Assembly: GCA_046483315.1 (NCBI GenBank)
Contig: JAWODJ010000026.1
Coordinates: 1-64,000, forward strand
Direction: 5' to 3'
DNA: 64,000 bases
Source: PXAP01 sp046483315
Lineage (GTDB): Bacteria > Bacteroidota > Bacteroidia > Bacteroidales > PUMT01
In this document: positions 21,685 to 29,792 of the stretch, one piece after another
How positions within the stretch are numbered: position 1 is the stretch's first letter
How the letters are laid out: every line of letters starts with the position of its first letter
Notes under the pieces: generated by a model
What the model saw: the letters and a program-made list of their open reading frames with translations, nothing else
What the model was told of the DNA's origin: nothing
Databases searched by the model: none
Translations under genes and position numbers: made by a program

Positions 21685-22842
21685 ATGAGTAAAAAAATCA
21701 AAATGGGACTTGTAGGCGGAGGCCCCGGATCTTTTATAGGGCCGGTCCATTTTCGCGCTGCCATGATGGACGGACATATTGAGCTGGTATGCGGTGCTTT
21801 TGATGCCGATCCGCAGAGATCCAAAGATGCTGCAGGTATCTATCATGTTTCCCCTGAACGTGCATATGGCACATGGGAGGAGATGCTCGAAAAAGAGAAC
21901 AGGCTTTCATCGGAGCAACGAATGGATATGGTGGCCATTACCACTCCCAACCATCTTCATTTTCCTGTTTCAATGGCCGCTCTTGAAAAAGGGTTTCATG
22001 TGGTTTGTGAAAAACCTGTAACAATCTCTCATGATGAAGCAGTTAAACTTGCTGAAAAAGTTGACACGACAGGTCTTTTGTTTGCCCTTACCCATACCTA
22101 CACCGGTTACCCCATGGTTAAGGAGGCTAAATACCTTATTTCAAGGAACAAACTTGGCACCATCCGGAAGATAGTAGTGGAATATCCCCAGGGCTGGTTG
22201 TCCACTCCCCTGGAAAAGACCGGTAATCAGCAGGCAGCATGGCGTTCCAGACCCGAGTATAACGGTCCGGGCGGATGTCTTGGAGATATAGGGGTGCATG
22301 CTGAAAATCTTGCTGAGTATATAACAGGATTGCAAATATCTGAATTGTGCGCCGATATAAATTCATTTGTCCCCGGCCGTGCCCTTGATGACGACGCCTC
22401 TGTTTTACTGCGTTTTGAGGGCGGAGCCCGCGGCGTGTTGTGGGCTACCCAGATAGCTGCAGGTGAGGAGAACAATCTGACTATTCGTATTTACGGAGAG
22501 AAAGGGGGAATGGAGTGGAGGCAGCATGATCCCAATACCCTCCTGCTCAAAATGCTTGATGAACCTGTTCAGATATTGAGGGCGGGCGTCAACCACGGCA
22601 ATCTCTCTGAAATAACCAAATGGAATCTCCGTGTTCCCGGGGGGCATCCCGAAGGATATATAGAGGCCTTTGCCAATATATACAAAAATATGGCCCATGC
22701 CATAAACCAGAGGAATGCTAACCTGCCCGTTGACCCGGCATATCTTGATTTCCCGACTGTTCATGACGGGGTAAGAGGTATGCGGTTTATTGAGAAGGTT
22801 GTAGAATCAGCAAAAAGTTCAGAGAAGTGGATTAAGTTCTGA
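21685..22842 (+). CDS. Gfo/Idh/MocA family oxidoreductase (cytosolic)
   Basis: From ATG 21685 the protein (385 residues) begins MSKKIKMGLVGGGPGS, a Rossmann start with no export signal. The catalytic motif EKP is at 109-111, and GGCLGDIGVHAENLAEYI carries the usual Asp/His pair of the family. It is divergent from the Tat-exported paralogue and probably handles the imported 3-keto or related sugar, reducing or oxidising it in the cytosol. The substrate is not known. Its end is two bases from the convergent TonB-receptor gene. Confidence 0.88.
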   Translation: MSKKIKMGLVGGGPGSFIGPVHFRAAMMDGHIELVCGAFDADPQRSKDAAGIYHVSPERAYGTWEEMLEKENRLSSEQRMDMVAITTPNHLHFPVSMAALEKGFHVVCEKPVTISHDEAVKLAEKVDTTGLLFALTHTYTGYPMVKEAKYLISRNKLGTIRKIVVEYPQGWLSTPLEKTGNQQAAWRSRPEYNGPGGCLGDIGVHAENLAEYITGLQISELCADINSFVPGRALDDDASVLLRFEGGARGVLWATQIAAGEENNLTIRIYGEKGGMEWRQHDPNTLLLKMLDEPVQILRAGVNHGNLSEITKWNLRVPGGHPEGYIEAFANIYKNMAHAINQRNANLPVDPAYLDFPTVHDGVRGMRFIEKVVESAKSSEKWIKF

Positions 22843-22844
22843 CT

Positions 22845-25745
22845 TCAGGTTTCCCTCATGTTGAAATTCCTGAGGTTGTATGTAAATGTAAGCATGAAGA
22901 ACCTGGTAAGCTGGTTGGTGCGCAGATCCTCCACGAAGGAGTCGGATACATTCCTTACAATATTCCGGTTCTGATCAAGAAGATCAAATACGCTTATTGT
23001 TATTTCGCCGAGATTGTTTCTGAAGAGCTTCCTGCCGAGATTCATATTCCACAAAAAATAATCCTGGTTGAAATCATCACCCAGTCCCCTGTACATAAGG
23101 TGACTCACATCGCTCCTGAACACCCAGTTTTCAAGGAAAATGAAGCTGAAGCGTGTACCGCTGGTTTGCTGGAAATAATTGTTATCAAGCTGTGGCTGAA
23201 GGGTGTTCTCAACCATGTTGTAACTGGCATTGTATGATAATGAAAAGTCCACGTCAGGGCCGATATTGCTCGAGAGGATCAGTCCTCCCGAGGCGGTGTA
23301 GGTATTGGCCGTATTGGTTTGCGAATTTATCAGGCCCGGAGTGCGCACCCAGGCCAGTCCGCCGCTCAGATTCAGGTTACTCTTAATAGCCCTTACGGGG
23401 AACCCGTAGATCAGGTTTGACCGGATATTGGCAAAGCCGTCAAGGTTGACCGGCCGTGATAACTGCGAGCCCTTTTTGAGCAGGTAACCATTTGTAAGTA
23501 TAGTGTCACGGCGCGCAATAATTGTCGAGTTACCGATATAATCATCTGAAATATTCCCGAAAAGGAATGCCATGAAATTTGTCGATTTTTCGGTGTTGAC
23601 AGCATTGTAACGTGTCATGAAGAAGTGGCTGTAACTGTGATCCAGGTCCGGATTACCTGATGAAAGCAATACCGGGTTTGAGTTATCCACAACCTCCTGA
23701 AGCTGAGTTACAGAAGGAGGATTGGTGCTTGTCCTGTAATTGAACCGCAGACTTTTGCCCGTTTCAATATTATAGGTCAGCATGGCCCTGGGCAGAATAT
23801 TCTGAAAATCCCTTTTCAGGTCGAATTCGTAGGGGAACTCCTGATCGGCAGTCAGCAATGCATGCTGGTATCCCAGTTCCATGGTGAGATTGAATTTTTC
23901 ACCTCGAAGAAGGTATCCCAGTGCACCCCTCTGCGTAAGGTAATCGCTGCTTAACCTGTTTGACAGCTCAGCTTCAAATTCCCGGTAGGACTCTGTAACC
24001 GGATCCCAGCTGTTTGTCACCCTGTCAGTCTCGTTGGCAGCGCGGGAAATGTTATAGCTTACCTGGAGCATACCGCTTTCTCCCATTGGTTCGGTGTATG
24101 AAATATTAGTTGATAGTGTATTGTTTATGGTTTCCGAGTCTGATCTCTGGTTGAGGTAATCACTTAGAGCTTCTTCCCCGCTTGACGGATCACCCTCTCC
24201 TGCAAAATAGTCACTGAGTGCATCCAGATAATAAAGATTTTCGTTATTGTTGAAATTGGCACTAATATTTGTTGAAATTGTGCGGCCTGTCTTTTCAAAA
24301 CGGTATCTGTAAATCAAAGAACTTCCGTAATTATATCCACCAAGGTCTGAGTCGTAGCCTGTTTCAGATACGCTCAGCAGGTTGTTGCCCTCCAGCAGAT
24401 TCATTGCATTCAGGTAGCTGTCCGATGTATTGCTCTGCAGTGTAAGCCTGGGGGTGAATATAATTGAGTTTTTATCATCGATATTATATGTCATCCTGAG
24501 ATTCATCCTGTGATTGTCGTTCCTGCTGGCCGATTCACTATCTTCAACATAATACTGGCTGTCATTCTCATCAATAAAATACTCCCTGTCGGTAAACTGG
24601 TCGGTTATATTTTCCGATATATTGAAAAAATAGCTTCCCGTAAGATTCAGGTTATTGTTAAGCCAGGTGTCGCTGTAATTTAGTCCCATTGAATGTGTTG
24701 TATTGTCTCCGTACTGTGACGACACCCTGAAATCAGAAACATGACCTGCAGTACCTCCGGCAGGGCTGCCACCTTGCCGGGCTGCACGTCCCATGCCTCC
24801 GCCCATTCCCCCGCCACGTCCGCCTCTTATCGCTCCTGCCGAGAGGCTGATAATATCCTCACGTGAAAAGTTTTGCTCATTGATGTTGTTGCTCATGCCT
24901 ATAATTGATATCCGGCTGTCATTCATAAAGATATTTGTGGCTATTCCGATCTGGTACCTTTCATCGCCTCCGTACCCCGAATAGAGTCTCCCGAACTGTC
25001 CGCTCCGGGTGTCAAGGCGGGTTACAATATTTATTGTTTTGCTTCTTTGTCCGTCATCAAAACCTGTTAACTCCGACTGGTCGCTCATGCGGTCGTATAC
25101 CTCTATCCTCTCAACCACTTCGGCCGGAAGGTTCCTGAGCGCAATGGAGGGGTCATCGCCAAAAAACTCCCTTCCGTCAACCAGTACCCTCCTTACATCT
25201 TCACCCTGTGCCGTAACCCTGTCTTCTTCAACCGTGATGCCCGGCATCCTCCTCACAAGGTCCTCTGCGCTGGCGTCGGGACTGACCTTAAAGGCCTGTG
25301 CATCGAAATCAAGGGTGTCGCCCCTGAGCCTGGCGGCGGACCGGTAGCCGGATACTTCCACCTCCTCCAGGTATGCTCCCTCCTTCATAAACAATTCTCC
25401 GAGATCGTTTATCTCCGAAACAGCCCTGACGGACTCATCTCCTTCCATCACAAGTGACTGATACCCGACAAAACTTATTTTCAGGGCATAACGCCCCCGC
25501 TGAACCTTTATCGAGAATTCACCCTCCCTGCCTGTTGTTGTATGAAATGTCCTGGTGGTATCCCTGAAGTGAATAAATGAAACATGCGCACCGGCAAGGG
25601 GTATTCCGTCATCCGCATCACTCACCTTGCCGGAAACCATCACTTCCTGCTGTGTGCCGGCCTGTCGCCCCTGTTGCCGTGAACCCTGCTGAGCAGTTGC
25701 CAGCATCGGGATGGCCAGGAGGGCAAATATCAGTCTGAGATGCAT
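22845..25745 (-). CDS. TonB-dependent outer-membrane receptor (outer membrane beta-barrel family)
   Basis: A 966-residue receptor with a signal peptide (cleavage after LATA, about residue 18) and a carboxypeptidase-regulatory-like beta-sandwich (35-120). A plug with EEVEVSGYR and RRMPGITVEEDRV (about 128-240) follows, then a long barrel (OMP_b-brl_3 type). The barrel's early part holds a Gly/Arg-rich loop at 303-335. No SusD gene is next to it, so it is not a SusCD pair. It lies convergent with the Gfo/Idh gene, which is only weak evidence that it imports the same sugar; related receptors often take metals or peptides. Confidence 0.85.
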   Translation of the reverse strand: MHLRLIFALLAIPMLATAQQGSRQQGRQAGTQQEVMVSGKVSDADDGIPLAGAHVSFIHFRDTTRTFHTTTGREGEFSIKVQRGRYALKISFVGYQSLVMEGDESVRAVSEINDLGELFMKEGAYLEEVEVSGYRSAARLRGDTLDFDAQAFKVSPDASAEDLVRRMPGITVEEDRVTAQGEDVRRVLVDGREFFGDDPSIALRNLPAEVVERIEVYDRMSDQSELTGFDDGQRSKTINIVTRLDTRSGQFGRLYSGYGGDERYQIGIATNIFMNDSRISIIGMSNNINEQNFSREDIISLSAGAIRGGRGGGMGGGMGRAARQGGSPAGGTAGHVSDFRVSSQYGDNTTHSMGLNYSDTWLNNNLNLTGSYFFNISENITDQFTDREYFIDENDSQYYVEDSESASRNDNHRMNLRMTYNIDDKNSIIFTPRLTLQSNTSDSYLNAMNLLEGNNLLSVSETGYDSDLGGYNYGSSLIYRYRFEKTGRTISTNISANFNNNENLYYLDALSDYFAGEGDPSSGEEALSDYLNQRSDSETINNTLSTNISYTEPMGESGMLQVSYNISRAANETDRVTNSWDPVTESYREFEAELSNRLSSDYLTQRGALGYLLRGEKFNLTMELGYQHALLTADQEFPYEFDLKRDFQNILPRAMLTYNIETGKSLRFNYRTSTNPPSVTQLQEVVDNSNPVLLSSGNPDLDHSYSHFFMTRYNAVNTEKSTNFMAFLFGNISDDYIGNSTIIARRDTILTNGYLLKKGSQLSRPVNLDGFANIRSNLIYGFPVRAIKSNLNLSGGLAWVRTPGLINSQTNTANTYTASGGLILSSNIGPDVDFSLSYNASYNMVENTLQPQLDNNYFQQTSGTRFSFIFLENWVFRSDVSHLMYRGLGDDFNQDYFLWNMNLGRKLFRNNLGEITISVFDLLDQNRNIVRNVSDSFVEDLRTNQLTRFFMLTFTYNLRNFNMRET

Positions 25746-25860
25746 AAATAAAATTTTATCAGGTTAAATTATCAATTCACCCTTTAGATGATAATTTGAT
25801 AAAAGGTTTAATAGTGCCGGATGTTTTTAATGAATCCCCTGAATTCCTGGAGTAAGATTG

Positions 25861-26502
25861 CTATGGAGAAAGCCTGCTGATAATCCATCGGGAACCCTGC
25901 AGTTTATATTGTATCCTGTCGTGCAGGCGGTCGGGCCTGCCCTGCCAGAATTCGGCGAGAACCGGTGAGAGGCTGTAGCCTCCCCAGTAGGAGGGGCGGG
26001 GTATGCTTTTGTTTCTGAACCTGCCTGATATTTTCATCACCTCTTTCTGTAACCCTGCCCTGGAGGAAATAACGCTGCTTTGCCTTGAAGCCCATGCTCC
26101 TATGCGGCTGCCTTCAGGTCGGGAATCAAAATATCTGTCCGATTCACCGGCAGGCACCTTTACGGCAGTTCCCTCCAAACGGACCTGTCTCTGCAGTTCC
26201 GGCCAGAAAAAAACCAGGGCAGCCCGTGGATTCTCATTCAATTGTATTCCTTTTTTGCTTTCATAATTTGTAAAGAATATAAATCCTTTTTCAGTAAAAT
26301 CTTTCAGCAGGACAATCCTTGCGGAAGGATAGCCGTTGATGGTGGCAGTGGCCAGTGTCATGGCAGTCGGTTCATTTACCTCTGCGGCAATAGCCTCATC
26401 GAGCCATTTTCTGAACTGGTCAAAAGGATCATGATGTACCGAGGTTTTTGAAAGGTCCTTCAGAGAGTATTCTTTTCGTATCCTGGAAATATCGTTTTGC
26501 AT
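25861..26502 (-). CDS. pdxH: Pyridoxamine/pyridoxine 5'-phosphate oxidase
   Basis: This FMN enzyme makes pyridoxal phosphate. The 213-residue protein has family motifs NEPTAMTLAT, PSARIVLLKDF, FFTNYESKKG, WPELQRQVRLEG, IGAWASRQSS and the C-terminal FWQGRPDRLHDR. The length is normal. It lies downstream of the tRNA-Gly/tRNA-Leu pair on the same strand but beyond their terminator, with its own -7 element. Confidence 0.95.
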   Translation of the reverse strand: MQNDISRIRKEYSLKDLSKTSVHHDPFDQFRKWLDEAIAAEVNEPTAMTLATATINGYPSARIVLLKDFTEKGFIFFTNYESKKGIQLNENPRAALVFFWPELQRQVRLEGTAVKVPAGESDRYFDSRPEGSRIGAWASRQSSVISSRAGLQKEVMKISGRFRNKSIPRPSYWGGYSLSPVLAEFWQGRPDRLHDRIQYKLQGSRWIISRLSP

Positions 26503-26528
26503 GGTTTAAGGTACTTTGTCAAACAATC

Positions 26529-26536
26529 CAAAATTA
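26529..26536 (-). promoter_or_regulatory. Putative -7 element for pdxH
   Basis: The minus strand reads TAATTTTG, a perfect TAnnTTTG, 27 bases before the pdxH start. It lies immediately after the tRNA terminator. Confidence 0.4.
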
Positions 26537-26539
26537 TCC

Positions 26540-26573
26540 AAAAAACCCCCTGCAAGCTTTATGTTGCAGGGGG
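26540..26573 (-). terminator. Intrinsic terminator of the tRNA-Gly/tRNA-Leu unit
   Basis: On the minus strand CCCCCTGCAA pairs with TTGCAGGGGG (10 bp), and a run of Ts follows. It begins five bases after the tRNA-Leu 3' end. Confidence 0.85.
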
Positions 26574-26577
26574 CGTG

Positions 26578-26662
26578 TACCCGGAGCGGGAATTGAACCC
26601 GCACGGCCGCAATGGCCACAGGATTTTAAGTCCTGCGTGTCTACCAATTCCACCACCCGGGC
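26578..26662 (-). tRNA. tRNA-Leu (anticodon TAA)
   Basis: The cloverleaf reads GCCCGGG at the 5' acceptor and TCCGGGT at the 3' acceptor with discriminator A. The anticodon loop CTTAAAA gives TAA. It has the long variable arm typical of tRNA-Leu and a normal T-arm (GGTTCAATTCC). No CCA is encoded. Confidence 0.95.
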
Positions 26663-26676
26663 AACAATGAGACGAG

Positions 26677-26700
26677 AATCCCGGAGGTGTCTCCGGGATT
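26677..26700. repeat. Perfect hairpin between the two tRNA genes
   Basis: AATCCCGGAG and CTCCGGGATT form a perfect 10-bp stem with loop GTGT. It sits between tRNA-Gly and tRNA-Leu, with TTTT on the plus-strand side only. The stem core is the same as in the rRNA terminator at 3208. It may be a processing hairpin. Confidence 0.7.
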
Positions 26701-26703
26701 TTG

Positions 26704-26776
<73 letters not shown>

Positions 26777-26831
26777 GATTGGTGATACAAAGTTAATTCA
26801 TTTTTCTTTTTTTCAAAAAAACCGGCCTTAT

Positions 26832-29456
26832 TTAATCGGATTTAAGCCCTGTTATTTTTTTTATCTCGTTGAGTTTATTCAATGCCTCTACCGGGGTCAG
26901 GTTATCTATGTCCAGGTTGATTATCTCATCCCGGATCTGTTTCAGCACGGGATCATCCATCTGAAAGATGCTGAGCTGAAAACCCTCTCTGTGTTCTGCC
27001 AGTGATGACACCGGTTTGGCCAGTGAATGGCTGCTCTGCGATCTTTCCATCTCCTTTAGTATGTCACCGGCCCTTTTCACTACGCTCTTTGGCATACCTG
27101 CCATACGGGCCACATGGATGCCAAAGCTGTGTTCGCTGCCGCCTGGTACAAGCTTTCGCAGAAATATAACCTTGTTGTCTGTCTCTTTTACCGATACGTT
27201 ATAGTTTTTTATCCGGCTGAATGAATGCTCCATCTCATTAAGTTCATGATAATGGGTCGCAAATAGTGTTCTCGCCTTACCACGTGGAAATTCATGAATA
27301 AACTCTGCCATTGCCCAGGCGATGGAAATACCGTCATAGGTGCTGGTACCCCTTCCAATTTCATCCAGCAGGATAAGGCTGCGTGACGAGAGATTGTTCA
27401 GGATGCTGGCAGCTTCATTCATTTCGACCATGAATGTAGATTCTCCCAGGGAGATATTATCCGATGCCCCCACACGGGTAAATATTTTATCCACAATTCC
27501 TATCTGTGCTGAACCGGCAGGAACAAAGCATCCCATCTGTGCCATCAGCACAATAAGTGCAGTCTGCCGCAGCAGCGCCGATTTTCCTGACATATTCGGG
27601 CCGGTGATAATCATTATCTGTTGATTTTCACTGTCGAGGTAAACATCATTTGCTATATATTCCTCTCCCGGTGCAAGGGTCTTTTCAATTACAGGGTGTC
27701 TGCCCTGCTTAATGTCAATGACGTGGCTTTCGTCCAGGACCGGCTTGCAGTAGTTGTTTTCGGCCGAAAGGGTGACAAAGGACAGAAGGCAGTCAATATG
27801 TGCAATCAATGCGGCGTTGAGCTGTATATCAGGAATATGGACTGCCGCACTTTCAACCAGCGCTGCAAAGAGATCTGTCTCCAGTCTCAGGATTTTTTCC
27901 CCGGCACCCAGTATCTTCTCTTCATACTCTTTCAGCTCGCCGGTAATATATCTCTCGGCACTGACAAGTGTCTGCTTCCTGATCCATTCTCCGGGCACCT
28001 TGTCCTTATGGGTGTTTCTGACTTCAATATAATACCCGAAAACATTATTAAAACTTATTTTCAACGAGGGTATCCCTGTCTTCTCGCTTTCCTTTTGCTG
28101 CAACTGAATAAGATAATCTTTACCGGAGTAAAGGATGCTGCGCAATTCATCCAGTTCGGCTGAAACTCCTTCAGAAATCACATTGCCTTTCTGAACGGCT
28201 GTTGGAGGATCTTCCTTTATTCCGGCGGCAATCCTGTCGCGCAAATTGTTACAGGATTTCAGGCCCCCGGCAATATCGATAAGTGAACCCTGGCCTGAAT
28301 CCATGCAGATCTTTTTTATCTTTCCGGCACATTCAAGGGCTGTTTTAAGCTGAACAAGTTCCCGCGGATTAATTCTTCCTACCGATATTTTTGATGCCAG
28401 CCTCTCAAGATCGCCGGTCTGTCTTATTTCCGATGCCAGCTTTTCAGTTTCTTCCCTGTTTTCAAGCAGAAACTCGACCGTGTTAAGGCGATCATTAATC
28501 CGGGCAGGGTTTTTAAGGGGAAGGTTCATCCATCGCTTCAGCATTCTGCCTCCCATGGGAGAGAGGGTTCTGTCCATTACCGAAAGCAGGGTTCTGGCTC
28601 CTTCATTATAGGAGTAGTACAACTCAAGGTTCCTGATCGTGAACTTGTCAAGCCAGACATAATTATCCTCTTCTATACGCGATACGGAAGTGATATGGCT
28701 CAGCTTATCATGGCGGGTAAGTTCAAGATAATGTAATACGGCACCGGCAGCGGTTATTCCAATGTCCAGTGAATCAATCCCGAAGCCTTTTAGAGAGGAG
28801 GTTTTAAAATGGTTGAGAAGCTTTTCATATGATGTCTCCTTGTGGAAGGCCCATTCGTCAAGCTTGTAGGTGTAGAACTTTGTACCGAATGAGGCGGTAA
28901 ATGCCTCCTGCATTCCTTTTTCAAAGAGCACCTCCCTGGGCTCGAAACCGTTAAGCAGCTTGTCAATATATTCATGACTTCCCTGGGCAACAAGAAACTC
29001 CCCGGTGGAAACATCCAGGAATGCCACTCCTGCAACGCTCTTTTCGATATATACACAGGCAAGAAAATTGTTCTTTTTATGCTCAAGAACATTTTCATTA
29101 TAGGCAACCCCGGGGGTAACGAGTTCAGTGATACCGCGTCTTACAATTTTTTTTGCCAGTTTAGGGTCTTCAAGCTGTTCACAGATGGCAACTCTCTGTC
29201 CCGCCCTTACAAGTTTTGGCAGGTAATTTTCTATTGCATGGTGGGGAAACCCTGCCAGCTCAACATAGCTGGCAGCACCATTGGCCCTGCGTGTAAGTGT
29301 TATTCCTAGTATTCCTGAGGTTTTGACGGCATCTTCACCGAAAGTTTCATAAAAGTCGCCTACCCTGAAAAGCAGGATGGCATCGGGATGCTTTGCCTTG
29401 ATGTTGCTGTACTGCTTCATCAAAGGGGTTTCGGTATATTTTGCTTTATCTCCCAA
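26832..29456 (-). CDS. mutS: DNA mismatch repair protein MutS
   Basis: MutS recognises mismatches and uses ATP. The 874-residue protein has the N-terminal mismatch-binding motif FRVGDFYETFGEDA (about 30-43), including the Phe-X-Glu wedge. The connector and core domains follow, then the ATPase with Walker A GPNMSGKS (about 618-625), LLDEIGRGTSTYDG and FATHYHEL. The C-terminus ends in the usual helical region. The length is normal for MutS1. It is a single gene with a 336-base gap upstream, divergent from the SusC operon. Confidence 0.97.
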   Translation of the reverse strand: MGDKAKYTETPLMKQYSNIKAKHPDAILLFRVGDFYETFGEDAVKTSGILGITLTRRANGAASYVELAGFPHHAIENYLPKLVRAGQRVAICEQLEDPKLAKKIVRRGITELVTPGVAYNENVLEHKKNNFLACVYIEKSVAGVAFLDVSTGEFLVAQGSHEYIDKLLNGFEPREVLFEKGMQEAFTASFGTKFYTYKLDEWAFHKETSYEKLLNHFKTSSLKGFGIDSLDIGITAAGAVLHYLELTRHDKLSHITSVSRIEEDNYVWLDKFTIRNLELYYSYNEGARTLLSVMDRTLSPMGGRMLKRWMNLPLKNPARINDRLNTVEFLLENREETEKLASEIRQTGDLERLASKISVGRINPRELVQLKTALECAGKIKKICMDSGQGSLIDIAGGLKSCNNLRDRIAAGIKEDPPTAVQKGNVISEGVSAELDELRSILYSGKDYLIQLQQKESEKTGIPSLKISFNNVFGYYIEVRNTHKDKVPGEWIRKQTLVSAERYITGELKEYEEKILGAGEKILRLETDLFAALVESAAVHIPDIQLNAALIAHIDCLLSFVTLSAENNYCKPVLDESHVIDIKQGRHPVIEKTLAPGEEYIANDVYLDSENQQIMIITGPNMSGKSALLRQTALIVLMAQMGCFVPAGSAQIGIVDKIFTRVGASDNISLGESTFMVEMNEAASILNNLSSRSLILLDEIGRGTSTYDGISIAWAMAEFIHEFPRGKARTLFATHYHELNEMEHSFSRIKNYNVSVKETDNKVIFLRKLVPGGSEHSFGIHVARMAGMPKSVVKRAGDILKEMERSQSSHSLAKPVSSLAEHREGFQLSIFQMDDPVLKQIRDEIINLDIDNLTPVEALNKLNEIKKITGLKSD

Positions 29457-29792
29457 ATGTTTAAGATGTTAAATTACAGCTTTATAAGCTATCCACCGGT
29501 GGTATCCGGCAAATGAACCCGGTTTGCTAAAATACGATTTTTAAGAGTAAATTCAGAATCATTACAGCTGGTAAATGTCTGCACTATATGTAATATTAAA
29601 ATTTTATCTTTAGCTCTATTTTCGGATTGATGCATTTAAGTTGCAAAAAATAGACATATATACTTCATTGTTAAGAAAAAATCTTATAAATTTGTGATCA
29701 GTCAATTGAGTAATGCCTTTGTAAGAAAGATCTACTGCTAATCTTTTTTACACTGTTTGAGGAAAATTTTTTGTTAACCTAAAAATTCACCC
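29457..29792. other. Divergent intergenic region, mutS / susC
   Basis: 336 AT-rich bases with a strong plus-strand promoter candidate at 29687. I see no regulator gene, no perfect -7 element for mutS, and no structured RNA. Confidence 0.5.
29668..29694 (+). promoter_or_regulatory. Putative promoter of the SusC/SusD operon
   Basis: TTG at 29668-29670 is spaced 16 bases from a perfect -7 element TAAATTTG at 29687-29694. The leader to the susC ATG would be about 90 bases. Confidence 0.5.

Noticed and set aside
27340..28163. Plus-strand frames of 90-180 codons opposite mutS
   Set aside because: Antisense shadows of a clear mutS gene with no recognisable motifs.
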